Shown piece after piece: positions 56,013 to 64,000 of a stretch of 64,000 nucleotides of DNA. Below the pieces are notes generated by a model. That model ran no database searches. It saw only the letters and a program-made list of their open reading frames with translations, and was not told the DNA's origin. The translations under genes were made by a program, and so were the position numbers. Source of the stretch: Herbinix luporum (lineage in GTDB: Bacteria > Bacillota > Clostridia > Lachnospirales > Lachnospiraceae); NCBI RefSeq assembly GCF_900070325.1, contig NZ_LN879430.1, forward strand, positions 43,501-107,500, written 5' to 3'. Numbering within the stretch: the first letter of the stretch is position 1; the number at the start of each line of letters is the position of its first letter.

Positions 56013-56363
56013 TTAATCTTCCTTTTTCATAGGATAAACCTTAGCTATAGGAACAGTGAACATAAAGCCTATGCCGGTTCCTGAAATATCAGCAACAACT
56101 TCTTGAACTACACCGACGGCTTTTTCAACCATATCTTCATTTTCAAGTACTGTGAATATAGTTTTGCTGTAAGGGTGGGCATCCCCAAGCAGCATACTTA
56201 AGGCGCTAAACAAAGGAATATCTTTGTTATTGCTGTTGGCAATAGCACTTCCCATACCCTGGCTGTCCAAAATTGTTGCACCACTGATTTTATTTTCTAC
56301 AAAGCCGGTGAGAATGTCTTCCATATAATCGATTTCATTTAAAACAACAAATAGAGCATACAT
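56013..56363 (-). CDS. PII-like protein next to an antiporter
   Basis: 116 residues with the ferredoxin-like fold of GlnB/CutA relatives (strand start MYALFVVLNEID, KISGATILDSQGMGS, a mobile loop, and a closing GIGFMFTVPIAKVYPMKK). The classic uridylation Tyr of GlnB is absent. Such PII-like proteins sit by transporters and bind nucleotide-type signals; the ligand here is unknown. It follows the antiporter gene by 29 nt. Confidence 0.75.
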   Translation of the reverse strand: MYALFVVLNEIDYMEDILTGFVENKISGATILDSQGMGSAIANSNNKDIPLFSALSMLLGDAHPYSKTIFTVLENEDMVEKAVGVVQEVVADISGTGIGFMFTVPIAKVYPMKKED

Positions 56364-56392
56364 TGTTAATCCTCCTTATGGGAATAATATTT

Positions 56393-57628
56393 TTAGCCGT
56401 CTAATTGGGAATTAGAAGCTGTTACTTTAGGTTTATTTTTCAATTTATCGCTCTTACCGGATCCATTAATCTCCCCGGCTTTTTGTATAGCTAACTTGGC
56501 AAATATAGGCCCGGTTACTTCATAAATCAGTACACTAAACATAATAATTGTACTAATTTCAGCGGAAAATTGAGGCAGTTGACTCCGTACAAGTACCAAG
56601 AGTCCTATAGATATACCACCCTGAGGAAGCAGTGCATAACCGAGATTTTTTGTAACCGTGGGATTTGCTTTAACAGATTTTGCACCTAGCCAAGCTCCCA
56701 ATATTTTTCCCGATGCTCTGGCAATTACATAGGCAATCCCAAGCATTCCAACTTGAAGTAAAATACTTAAATCTAAACTGGCACCTGCCAATGTAAAGAA
56801 GAGAATATAGACAGGTGTAGAAAAATCATTAACAGAATTAAAGACTCTTTTGGACTTGGGATACATATTAATCAAGATAGTACCCATCATAATATTGGTT
56901 AATAAAGGAGATAGCCCAAGGCTGTTTGATAAGCCGGTTGCAATACCTATAGCTACCAAGGCAACTGCTTGAAGTTCGTCACGGCCACTGGACTTTTTAG
57001 CAACAAGAACAAGAACAATACCTAAAGCAAGTCCAAGAAGAAGAGATCCTCCTATCTCAATGGCAGGTTCGCTTATCATTTTAAATATTGAAAAGCTTTC
57101 TTGCCCACTGGTAAGATGAGCTAAGGACATTGCAATTCCAAAAACTATAATTCCAAACACATCATCTAAGGCAACCACTGGGAGGATGGTTTTGGTTAAT
57201 GGCCCATAGGCATTGTACTGTTTTATGACCAATAATGTGGCAGCAGGAGCCGTAGCCGCAGACATGGATGCGATAACAACACTAAAGGCAAAAGGTTGAT
57301 TAAATATATAGTACATTACTGTAAATACAATAAAAACAGCCCCTATTACTTCTGCCAAGGTTATAATTACAATAGATTTACCTAGTCTTAGCATGTCTTT
57401 GACAACAAATTCGCTTCCGATACTAAATGCTATAATAGCCAGAGCCAATTCACTAATGACAGAAAAGTTTGATACATCTTGTCCACCTATAAATTTAAAA
57501 AAAGAGGGACCCAAAAACAGCCCGGCAATCAAATAACCGGATACATTAGGCAGTTTAAAAATTCGGGCTACTTTCCCACCAAGAACACCGACTAATAATA
57601 CTATACTAACTTTTAATAATAAATTCAA
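56393..57628 (-). CDS. Cation:proton antiporter, CPA2 family
   Basis: 411 residues with about 12 hydrophobic helices. Typical blocks are NVSGYLIAGLFLGPSFF near residue 28, ELALAIIAFSIGSEF near 65 and VALDDVFGIIVFGIAMS near 150 (the DD-type ion site region). No RCK domain is fused. It likely moves K+ or Na+ in exchange for H+. A c-di-AMP riboswitch precedes it and a PII-like gene follows. Confidence 0.88.
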   Translation of the reverse strand: MNLLLKVSIVLLVGVLGGKVARIFKLPNVSGYLIAGLFLGPSFFKFIGGQDVSNFSVISELALAIIAFSIGSEFVVKDMLRLGKSIVIITLAEVIGAVFIVFTVMYYIFNQPFAFSVVIASMSAATAPAATLLVIKQYNAYGPLTKTILPVVALDDVFGIIVFGIAMSLAHLTSGQESFSIFKMISEPAIEIGGSLLLGLALGIVLVLVAKKSSGRDELQAVALVAIGIATGLSNSLGLSPLLTNIMMGTILINMYPKSKRVFNSVNDFSTPVYILFFTLAGASLDLSILLQVGMLGIAYVIARASGKILGAWLGAKSVKANPTVTKNLGYALLPQGGISIGLLVLVRSQLPQFSAEISTIIMFSVLIYEVTGPIFAKLAIQKAGEINGSGKSDKLKNKPKVTASNSQLDG

Positions 57629-57726
57629 TTTCGTACCTCCATATCAAATATAATAAAAACATTTTTGGTTACATTAGTAAATGAACAGATAATACGAAAC
57701 CTCCTTTGTATATATTTTTTTGCATC

Positions 57727-57770
57727 AAAAAAAAGCGGATAAACACACTCATATAGAGCCGCCATACGCT
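57727..57770 (-). terminator. Riboswitch expression-platform terminator
   Basis: Read on the minus strand, AGCGTAT (57764-57770) and ATCCGCT (57734-57740) pair with one mismatch and are followed by eight U (from the A-run 57727-57734). It is 100 nt before the antiporter gene, the right place for a ligand-controlled terminator. Confidence 0.7.
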
Positions 57771-57880
57771 TGGTTTTTTTCCTATGGGATTAGCTGACGG
57801 GTTAGGGCTACCAAGTTGCCCCTCCTATTGATAGGATTCACCCCAGAAAGTTGGGTCCCCCACTACCTTAAAGATATTCG
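57765..57880 (-). ncRNA. c-di-AMP riboswitch (ydaO/yuaA class)
   Basis: The minus-strand sequence holds the conserved blocks in order: GGGGACCCA (near 57852-57860), TGGGGTGAATC (near 57835-57845), AGGGGCAACTT (near 57815-57825), AGCCC, and CCGTCAGCTAA near 57789-57800. This is the ydaO consensus, which binds cyclic di-AMP. It controls an antiporter and a PII-like protein. In known cases c-di-AMP turns expression off, mostly for K+ or osmolyte uptake and wall genes. Confidence 0.9.
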
Positions 57881-57893
57881 GAAATGCCTATTA

Positions 57894-57922
57894 ATCATAG
57901 CAGAAGGGACAAAAAGAGTCAA
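57894..57922 (-). promoter_or_regulatory. Promoter of the riboswitch-antiporter transcript
   Basis: On the minus strand, TTGACT (57917-57922), a 17 nt spacer and TATGAT (57894-57899). Transcription would start at about 57887, just before the aptamer. Confidence 0.75.
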
Positions 57923-58099
57923 ATTTGTTAAATATTTAACAGCACCAAGGTCTTTTATGCAAAATAAGTGTAAATTCATGAAAAGTACTTTCATTGATAT
58001 ATATATTAGTATAAAATAAAGACAGAGAAAGAAAATACTGGACCGAATTTGCAAAAAACTAAAGCCTAAAAGATAACAAATTACTAAGGGGGAATTGCA

Positions 58100-59200
58100 A
58101 TGGATGAAGGAAATTTACTGTCCGGTGGCCTAGATAAGTTAAAGGAAATTAGGGAAAGCTTACTTAAGCTACGTACTTGTCATGAAAAGTATGATAAGCT
58201 GGTTTTAGAAGAAGATAAAATAGAAAAGAATATCTATAGCCTGGAGAAAGAGCTTTCTGAAAAAGTCCAAGCCACTACTAAAAAAAGAAAGGTTGAAATA
58301 GAAGAAGCCTATGACAAACAACTGGAAAAGACCAGATCCCGTATAAAAAGAATAAAGGAAAAAAGGGATAGGCGTAAGAATAAAAAGGTATCTGAGCGCA
58401 TCGGAGAGGAGACAGCAAGCTTAAGGGAAGAAAACCATAGGCTTAAGCTGGAGGGGAAAACTTTATTTAAGCAAAAGCAGGTTCCTTCCTTTTGTAATAC
58501 AAGACTTTACTATGCCCTATATTATCCCAGGTATTTTGTGGATTATATAATTATCCTAGCAAGTTTATTAATTACCTTATTAGTTATTCCTTGTGGGGTT
58601 TACTTTTATATTCTTCCGGAAGAAAAAAGCCTATATCTGATTATTATTTATATAATAACTGTGATAATCTTTGGAGGGCTTTATTTACTACTTGGGAATA
58701 AAACAAAGGATAAGTATGGTGATGTTATAAGGCAAGTGCAAGCTAAGCGCCATGAGATTATAAAAAACAATAGAAAGATTAAGGTTATAAAAAGAAAAGT
58801 AATTAAGGATAGAGATGAAAGTGCTTACGGATTGGAAGACTTAGATAAGGAGCTTTCAAAATTAAATAAAGAGATTGCAGATATTGCGGAGCAAAAGAAA
58901 GAGGCACTGCTAACATTTGAAAATACAACATATCAAGTTATTGCTGCTGAAATAAGCAGGCAATACGATGAAAAGATATCAAGCTTAAAGGAAGACTACA
59001 ATAAAATAAGTGAGGAAATAAGAGAAACTGATGAAATAATTAAGGCCTTAACCTTAAAAATAGCCAGTGAATACGAGCCTTTTATAGGTAAAGACCTTAT
59101 GACACTTGATCGCTTGGCTTCATTGATTAATATTATTGAGGCCGGAAATGCCTCTAACATTTCAGAAGCCATTCAATTCCATAGAAATAATATGGGGTAA
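58100..59200 (+). CDS. Coiled-coil protein with two membrane helices
   Basis: 366 residues: an N-terminal coiled coil (about 10-130), two helices at about 150-172 and 178-198 and a C-terminal coiled coil (about 210-325). Basic and Lys/Glu-rich in the coils. I recognise no family. It is divergent from the antiporter transcript and its stop abuts that of yyaC. Confidence 0.6.
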   Translation: MDEGNLLSGGLDKLKEIRESLLKLRTCHEKYDKLVLEEDKIEKNIYSLEKELSEKVQATTKKRKVEIEEAYDKQLEKTRSRIKRIKEKRDRRKNKKVSERIGEETASLREENHRLKLEGKTLFKQKQVPSFCNTRLYYALYYPRYFVDYIIILASLLITLLVIPCGVYFYILPEEKSLYLIIIYIITVIIFGGLYLLLGNKTKDKYGDVIRQVQAKRHEIIKNNRKIKVIKRKVIKDRDESAYGLEDLDKELSKLNKEIADIAEQKKEALLTFENTTYQVIAAEISRQYDEKISSLKEDYNKISEEIRETDEIIKALTLKIASEYEPFIGKDLMTLDRLASLINIIEAGNASNISEAIQFHRNNMG

Positions 59201-59803
59201 TTAATTTATAGAAATCTCATCCTTTAAAACATGGGGTTTTAATCGATTTAAACAATAGTTAATGGCAAGGCAGATTTGGTCTGCCATGGACATGACAACA
59301 TTTAACCGGGTGGTCTGTAAGAGCATATGATCTAGTAAGCCTGAAAAATTCACTATGCCGGTAATAAATAAATCCCCTACTTCAGGCAGGTCTTTATCTA
59401 CTCCTGCCCCAGGTTTTAAGGGCCCTTGGCCTAGAGTAATATATCCTATATGATCTGATTTACCTAATGAGGCATCGATTGCAATGATAAAAGCATCATC
59501 ATGCTTTTCATAAATCATTGCTACGGTGTCTTTAAGATTCTTTGCATGGACCGGTTCCTCTAAGGTGCCGTAGATATGAAATCTTGGCAGCCTAATGTAT
59601 TTTGATAATTTGTATCCGATTATTGGTCCAAGACAATCTCCGGTTGCCCTGTCAGATCCAATACACAAAAATATAATGTTTTTATTAAATAGAACCTGTT
59701 TTTTAATTAATGCTAATAAGGCCAAGCCCAGTTCATAGGCTGTATTTTGCTCTGATGAATTAAAGTAAATGATACGATTTTTTCCTTTATAAATAATGCT
59801 CAT
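59201..59803 (-). CDS. yyaC: YyaC-type spore protease-like protein
   Basis: 200 residues with the family blocks IIFLCIGSDRATGDCLGPIIGYKL and IYGTLEEPVHAKNLKD and IAIDASLGK. YyaC resembles the germination protease GPR and is made in the forespore. It converges with the coiled-coil gene; the stops touch. AGG lies before the ATG. Confidence 0.9.
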   Translation of the reverse strand: MSIIYKGKNRIIYFNSSEQNTAYELGLALLALIKKQVLFNKNIIFLCIGSDRATGDCLGPIIGYKLSKYIRLPRFHIYGTLEEPVHAKNLKDTVAMIYEKHDDAFIIAIDASLGKSDHIGYITLGQGPLKPGAGVDKDLPEVGDLFITGIVNFSGLLDHMLLQTTRLNVVMSMADQICLAINYCLNRLKPHVLKDEISIN

Positions 59804-60106
59804 ATTACCTCCAAAATTTAAAAATAATTAGCTTAAATTAAGTATTACCAGATACTTTAAAAATAGACATTGAAAACCAATAGATTTTAAAGGAAATGTG
59901 GCAAAAGAATACGAAATGCGCACAGCTTCTTAAATAGCAAGGAAGCAATCAAAGGAATTAAAAGGTTTTTTTGATTTATTGGTAGAACTTTGATGATAAG
60001 TTTTTATATCTCCGATACGCAATACGACACAAGAATAAGCTTGCTTATGCTAATATAAGTGAAAAGTTGTGTAATATAGTATCTTTAGCGGATAGGAGAA
60101 GGGTCT
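59804..60106. other. Intergenic region between divergent yyaC and LysM gene
   Basis: 303 bp with no gene. A perfect 14 bp palindrome, ATAAGC, TT, GCTTAT (60035-60048), is the only clear structure; it could be an operator. Promoters were not placed with confidence. Confidence 0.5.
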
Positions 60107-61462
60107 ATGATAGAATCGGTATACAGTAATGATAATACTGAAATAAATGGGACAGGCAGGGTGCAGGCAAACTTTAAGATGCCAAAAAACATTCGGCAGA
60201 TTGGAAAAAGTAATGTTTCCAAAAAAATTTATGTAGAAGACTATGTAATGACCTTTACCAAACAGCTGGCTGGGGAAGATTATTCCTCCTGCCGTGTGGC
60301 AGTATTATTGGGACATTATGTAAGCCTTGAGCAAGGCAGGTGCATTTTTATATCAGGGGCAGTAGAGGTGGAAGATATCGATATAAAGGATGAAATTGTA
60401 TTTACCAATGACCACTGGACTGCCATATATGAAAATATTAAAAAGTATTTTGTTGAGAGTGAAATTGTGGGATGGTTTTTAGGAGGTCCGGGATACATAT
60501 TAGAGGATAAGGAAAGAATCTTAAAAGCCCATATTGATAATTTTGCCGGACAAGATAAGACCTTACTTACCTATGATAATATGGAAAAGGAAGAAGCATT
60601 CTATTTTTATGAAAATGGCGCTTTATGCCGACAAGAAGGTTATTACATATATTATGAGAAGAATGAGAAGATGCAGGACTATATGATTGAACATAAGCAA
60701 AAACCCAGTGAAGAAGCCCAGTATGATGATCGTGTATCAAGGGAGATTAGAACAATTTTTGAAAATAAAAAACCTCAAACTGATGATGAAAATAAAAGTA
60801 TAAATCGTCTCATGTATGCAGCCGGTACATTATTGGCGGTTATTATCTTAGTTGTTGGAGCGGCCATACTAAGTAATTATGATCAAATGAAAAATATGCA
60901 GGATACCCTAAATTCTTTATCCCAAAACTTAAAAGAAGTAGAGTCGGTATTTTTAAAAAATGAAGATGCTCAGGTTTCACAGGATATTGTTTCACAGGAT
61001 ATTATAGAAGCCAAAAATGAGCAGCCCACAAGTATACCTTCTGATACCGAGGAAAGTTTGGATATTGAAGTGATTTCCGGCGAAGTAACCCCTCTACCGG
61101 AAAAAAGTGAAAAAGAAGAAATAAAAGAAGAGGAAAAAGAAGATAAAAACCAAGATAAAAAAGATAAAAAAGACAGTGAAGATGGTTCAAGTTCCGATAA
61201 AAATGATAAAAAACAAGCTGAAGCAGAAAAAGAGCAAAGTCAAGTTGAGCATCAGATTAATCAGGTTGAAGCAACCGGTGGACAGGATTTAGTATCATCT
61301 GAAGGAGAAGTAAAATATTATACAGTAAAAGCAGGGGATTCCCTTGCGGGTATCAGTTATAAACTATATAATTCGGCAAATTATATTTCAAAAATCAAGG
61401 AACTTAATAATATTGAAGATGAAGATATGATATATATCGGGCAGAAGCTAATAGTTCCTTAA
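60107..61462 (+). CDS. MPN-like protein with TM helix and C-terminal LysM domain
   Basis: 451 residues. Residues 40-195 resemble the MPN/JAB fold (VAVLLGHYVSLEQGRCIFISGAVE and EIVGWFLGGPGY, which stands where JAMM enzymes have G-W-x-H-S-H-P); the metal-binding His pair is gone, so the domain is not a peptidase. A helix at about 235-256, a Glu/Lys-rich linker, and a LysM domain (YYTVKAGDSLAGISYKLY to IGQKLIVP) at about 402-451 follow. The LysM would bind peptidoglycan outside; the MPN part is cytoplasmic. ATG 60107 has AGGAG upstream. Confidence 0.75.
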   Translation: MIESVYSNDNTEINGTGRVQANFKMPKNIRQIGKSNVSKKIYVEDYVMTFTKQLAGEDYSSCRVAVLLGHYVSLEQGRCIFISGAVEVEDIDIKDEIVFTNDHWTAIYENIKKYFVESEIVGWFLGGPGYILEDKERILKAHIDNFAGQDKTLLTYDNMEKEEAFYFYENGALCRQEGYYIYYEKNEKMQDYMIEHKQKPSEEAQYDDRVSREIRTIFENKKPQTDDENKSINRLMYAAGTLLAVIILVVGAAILSNYDQMKNMQDTLNSLSQNLKEVESVFLKNEDAQVSQDIVSQDIIEAKNEQPTSIPSDTEESLDIEVISGEVTPLPEKSEKEEIKEEEKEDKNQDKKDKKDSEDGSSSDKNDKKQAEAEKEQSQVEHQINQVEATGGQDLVSSEGEVKYYTVKAGDSLAGISYKLYNSANYISKIKELNNIEDEDMIYIGQKLIVP

Positions 61463-61505
61463 TAGCTTTATTACCTATACTTACCTCAATGTATGTAAAG
61501 TAAAT

Positions 61506-61563
61506 TATGTGCTGCAGAAAATTAATCTTTAAAAAGATATTTTTCTGTGGCATATTTTATTAA
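61506..61563 (+). terminator. Terminator after the LysM gene
   Basis: A 13-15 bp imperfect stem pairs the ATGTGCTGCAGAAAA region (from 61506) with the TTTTTCTGTGGCATA region (to about 61555), followed by TTTTATT. Confidence 0.75.
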
Positions 61564-61649
61564 AAAAAATAGTGCCTTTATTGACAAAATGAGGTATAAT
61601 TTCAATTAAAGTTATTAGTAGGACAAAGAAAGAAGCGGGTGTACATAAA

Positions 61650-62795
61650 TTGAGGGATTACGAAAGCAGAAGAAAAAGATACCGTAGGAATAAGACCATA
61701 GTTTTTACAAGCCTATTAATTCTTATAGTAATAATAGGTGCGGTATATATTTACGAATTAATTAACCGCGACTACCAGGATTATGAGGTTATAAAGAGGC
61801 TTGAAAATACAGAAGAAAATTTGGGCGGATATCTTGAGTATAACGGAGCCGTAGTTAGATATAGCAAAGATGGGGCGCTTGCTATTGATATCAAAGGAAA
61901 TCTCTTGTGGAACGGTTCTTTCGAAATGTCTGATCCAATAGCTGATACCTGTGGGGATTATGTGGCAATAGCAGACAGGGGAAGCAAACAAGTAAGTATT
62001 TTTAATAAGAAGGGATTAGCAGGAAGTATCACAACTAATCACCCAATTATAAAAGTGCAGGTAGCTAATCAAGGGGTTGTTGCAATCCTTATGATAGAAG
62101 ATGAAACCAGCTATATAGAGATATATAGTAAAGAGGGAGAATTATTAGGTGAGAAGATAACCAATGTGGTAAAGGACGGTTACCCCATGGATTTTACCCT
62201 TTCACATGACGGAAAGAAGATAGGAGCTACATATCTTTGTATCAATAAAGGGGAAATAATTAATAATTTATTATTTCTTAATTTTGGAGAGGTAGGCAAA
62301 AATTTTACCGACCGTACTGTTGGTGCTCTGATTTATAACGGGAAAATAGTACCCAGAATAACATTCTTAGATAATGATACCGTCTGTGCATTTACGGAAG
62401 AAGGATTTCTGATCTTTACCATGGAGGAAAAGGCAGAGATATATAAAGAGGAAATTGTTGAAGGGGAAATAAAAAGTGTATTACATAATGAGAAATATGT
62501 GGGCTTAGTTATTGAAGGTAAGGAGACAAAAAAATCAAGCTTGTATTTATATGACCTAAAGGGTAATAGGGTATTAAATAAGGAACTGGATTTTGATTAT
62601 GATACTATCTATCTTTCAAAGGATGAGATTATTATGTATGACGACCTTTCCTGTGTGATTTATAAAACAAACGGTCAGGCAAAGTTCAGATATACTTTTA
62701 CTACAAACATTTCAGCCTTATACCCTATCAATCATCTGGATAATTATTTTCTGGTAAATCCTAAGGAGATATTAGAAATTCAGCTGGTGGAGTGA
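61650..62795 (+). CDS. DUF5711 family membrane-anchored beta-propeller-like protein
   Basis: 381 residues: a basic head, a helix at about 16-36 and a long beta-repeat domain (IDIKGNLLWNGSFEMSDPIADTCGDYVAIADRGSKQVSIFNKKG). The pattern fits DUF5711, in Lachnospiraceae often next to cvpA as here (54 nt gap). Function unknown. Start TTG 61650 with only a weak GCGGG site; no ATG or GTG fits better. Confidence 0.75.
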   Translation: MRDYESRRKRYRRNKTIVFTSLLILIVIIGAVYIYELINRDYQDYEVIKRLENTEENLGGYLEYNGAVVRYSKDGALAIDIKGNLLWNGSFEMSDPIADTCGDYVAIADRGSKQVSIFNKKGLAGSITTNHPIIKVQVANQGVVAILMIEDETSYIEIYSKEGELLGEKITNVVKDGYPMDFTLSHDGKKIGATYLCINKGEIINNLLFLNFGEVGKNFTDRTVGALIYNGKIVPRITFLDNDTVCAFTEEGFLIFTMEEKAEIYKEEIVEGEIKSVLHNEKYVGLVIEGKETKKSSLYLYDLKGNRVLNKELDFDYDTIYLSKDEIIMYDDLSCVIYKTNGQAKFRYTFTTNISALYPINHLDNYFLVNPKEILEIQLVE

Positions 62796-62849
62796 CTTTA
62801 AATAGAAACTAAATGTTGTAATGGTAATATTTAAAGGAGGATATTTGGT

Positions 62850-63518
62850 ATGAATTGGTTGTTAATTGTAGTACTGGGAATAATTATTGTAAATGCTTTT
62901 ATAGGCCGCAAAGTCGGTTTAATAAAAATAGTCTTTTCCCTTTTTTCATTTATTGCCGCTTTATTATTAACTTCATGGGTAAGTCCCTCGATTAATGGAA
63001 TGCTAAAAAACAATGAGGCATTTTATCAGAAAACATATGAGAAGGTAGAGACTATGCTATCCTTAGAGAATAAGGAAAGCGATAATCAAGATGAAATGAT
63101 TAAACAACTTCCTTTGCCTAAGTCAATTAGAGAGACTCTATTAGAGAATAAGGCAAAACAGGAAGCAAATATTAAATCCTATATTACTACTCAAGTAACA
63201 GGAATAGTTATTAATGCAATGGCATTTATTTTAACATTTATAATTGTTTTTATAGGACTTTGGGTAGTAAGTATCGCCCTTAATATTATAAGTAAACTAC
63301 CGGTTTTAAATCAAATTAATAAGACAGCAGGATTTTTTGTAGGTGCTTTGCAGGGACTGGTTATAGTATGGATCATATTTTTAATATTGACTGTAATAAG
63401 CAGTTCGGCTTTAGGAAAGAGTGCCTTCCAGCAAATCGAAGAAAGTGCTATATTAAGTTTTATCTATAATAACAACTTCTTTTTAAACATAGTTTTAAAT
63501 GCTGTAAAGATTATTTAA
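62850..63518 (+). CDS. CvpA-family membrane protein
   Basis: 222 residues. An N-terminal pair of helices (LLIVVLGIIIVNAFIGRKVGLIKIVFSLFSFIAALLL) and two more at about 120-150 and 170-195 give the colicin V production protein fold. A soluble stretch lies at 50-105. The role in Firmicutes is unclear. GGAGG before ATG; it follows the DUF5711 gene. Confidence 0.8.
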   Translation: MNWLLIVVLGIIIVNAFIGRKVGLIKIVFSLFSFIAALLLTSWVSPSINGMLKNNEAFYQKTYEKVETMLSLENKESDNQDEMIKQLPLPKSIRETLLENKAKQEANIKSYITTQVTGIVINAMAFILTFIIVFIGLWVVSIALNIISKLPVLNQINKTAGFFVGALQGLVIVWIIFLILTVISSSALGKSAFQQIEESAILSFIYNNNFFLNIVLNAVKII

Positions 63519-63592
63519 CTTATATTTATATGAATATAATTTGCAAATTTCATTAACATAATTTATACACATAATATGAAGGAGAATGCAAG

Positions 63593-64000
63593 ATGAATGA
63601 AGTACTAAGTAAAATTCAAATGATGGGTATTGTACCTGTAATTAAACTGGATGATCCAAAGGACGCAGTTCCCCTTGCCAAGGCTTTGTGTGACGGAGGA
63701 CTTCCTTGTGCAGAGGTGACATTCCGTACGGCAGCAGCTGAGGAATCAATAAGACTTATGAGGGAAGCATTTCCCCAGATGTTGATAGGGGCCGGTACGG
63801 TTCTTACAACAGATCAGGTAGACAAAGCTGTAAATGCCGGTGCAAGCTTTATTGTAAGCCCCGGTTTAAATCCTAAAGTAGTAAGTTATTGTGTAGAGAG
63901 AAATATACCTATTACACCGGGATGTTCCACACCCAGTGATGTAGAGGCTGCCATTGAACTGGGACTAGAGGTGGTTAAGTTCTTCCCGGCAGAAGCAGCC
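63593..64000 (+). CDS. eda: KDPG/KHG aldolase, 5' part (cut by window end)
   Basis: The first 136 codons, in one open frame to the last base. Class I aldolase residues are visible: AEVTFRT (Glu and Arg), GAGTV and VKFFPAE (Schiff-base Lys at residue 131). It cleaves 2-dehydro-3-deoxy-6-phosphogluconate to pyruvate and glyceraldehyde 3-phosphate, or 4-hydroxy-2-oxoglutarate. GAAGGAGA lies 8 nt upstream of ATG. About 70-75 residues should lie beyond the window. Confidence 0.93.
   Translation, partial: MNEVLSKIQMMGIVPVIKLDDPKDAVPLAKALCDGGLPCAEVTFRTAAAEESIRLMREAFPQMLIGAGTVLTTDQVDKAVNAGASFIVSPGLNPKVVSYCVERNIPITPGCSTPSDVEAAIELGLEVVKFFPAEAA

Noticed and set aside
57816..58019. A 67-codon frame on the plus strand upstream of the coiled-coil gene
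   Set aside because: It is the complement of the riboswitch and its promoter; the RNA explains the sequence better.
61581..61600. TTGACA followed by TATAAT before the DUF5711 gene as a promoter
   Set aside because: Only 8 nt separate the two boxes; no proper partner for either was found.

Overview
The window looks like chromosomal DNA from a low-GC, spore-forming, probably cellulolytic Clostridia, most likely the family Lachnospiraceae. The reasons are the AT-rich codon use, strong AGGAGG ribosome sites, sporulation genes (bofA, spoIID, a spoIIQ-like gene, yyaC), a single-gene-scale Tad pilus locus of Clostridia type, and a GH9 cellulase carrying a dockerin. The genus is an inference. No prophage, complete insertion sequence, rRNA operon or CRISPR array is visible.

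Layout. 0.1-0.8 kb: divergent yaaL (DUF2508) and bofA. 0.9-11.7 kb: a ten-gene Tad/Flp pilus operon (TadZ-like, TadA, TadB, TadC, a 57-residue Flp pilin, a DUF5702-type protein, two TadE-like pseudopilins, a prepilin peptidase, an FHA protein), interrupted by a long intergenic stem-loop. 11.8-24.5 kb: housekeeping genes (glpK, rhomboid, flavodoxin-SCP2 fusion, orphan histidine kinase, HIT, murG with a TSCPD protein, mtnN, spoIID) and an NAD-salvage operon on the minus strand (pncA, prs-like, a wrecked nadV, nrtR). 24.7-33.7 kb: GH9-CBM3c-dockerin cellulase, a hairpin-rich intergenic region, tRNA-Gly(CCC), a spoIIQ-like gene, niaR, an M15 peptidase lipoprotein and the dnaX-ybaB-recR cluster.

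33.7-49.1 kb is an accessory stretch. It starts with 1.4 kb of purine-rich repeats and holds mostly small, singly transcribed genes: methyltransferase, a microprotein with the OadB GGADGPT motif, lipoproteins, VanZ-like, DUF6438, an XRE repressor with paired operators, a truncated DUF2178-like partner, a membrane-anchored serpin, a frameshifted DUF2975 gene, a YiiX-like hydrolase, a SLAP/Big_2 surface protein, and an ECF sigma factor fused through a membrane helix to a large WG-repeat domain. A repeated terminator-like element sits at 33.8 and 41.7 kb.

49.1-64 kb: YgjP metallopeptidase; ahpCF behind a PerR-like site; a cadmium/zinc resistance unit (ArsR/CadC-type repressor, separate HMA chaperone, P-type ATPase) with two matching operators; CYTH protein; a CPA2 antiporter plus PII-like protein behind a ydaO-type c-di-AMP riboswitch on the minus strand; a coiled-coil membrane protein; yyaC; an MPN-like/LysM membrane protein; DUF5711; CvpA; and the start of a KDPG aldolase gene cut by the window end.

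The candidates I rate highest for novelty are the membrane-tethered sigma-WG fusion, the c-di-AMP riboswitch/antiporter/PII-like module, the decayed NadV inside an NAD operon, the MPN-like LysM protein, and the OadB-motif microprotein.
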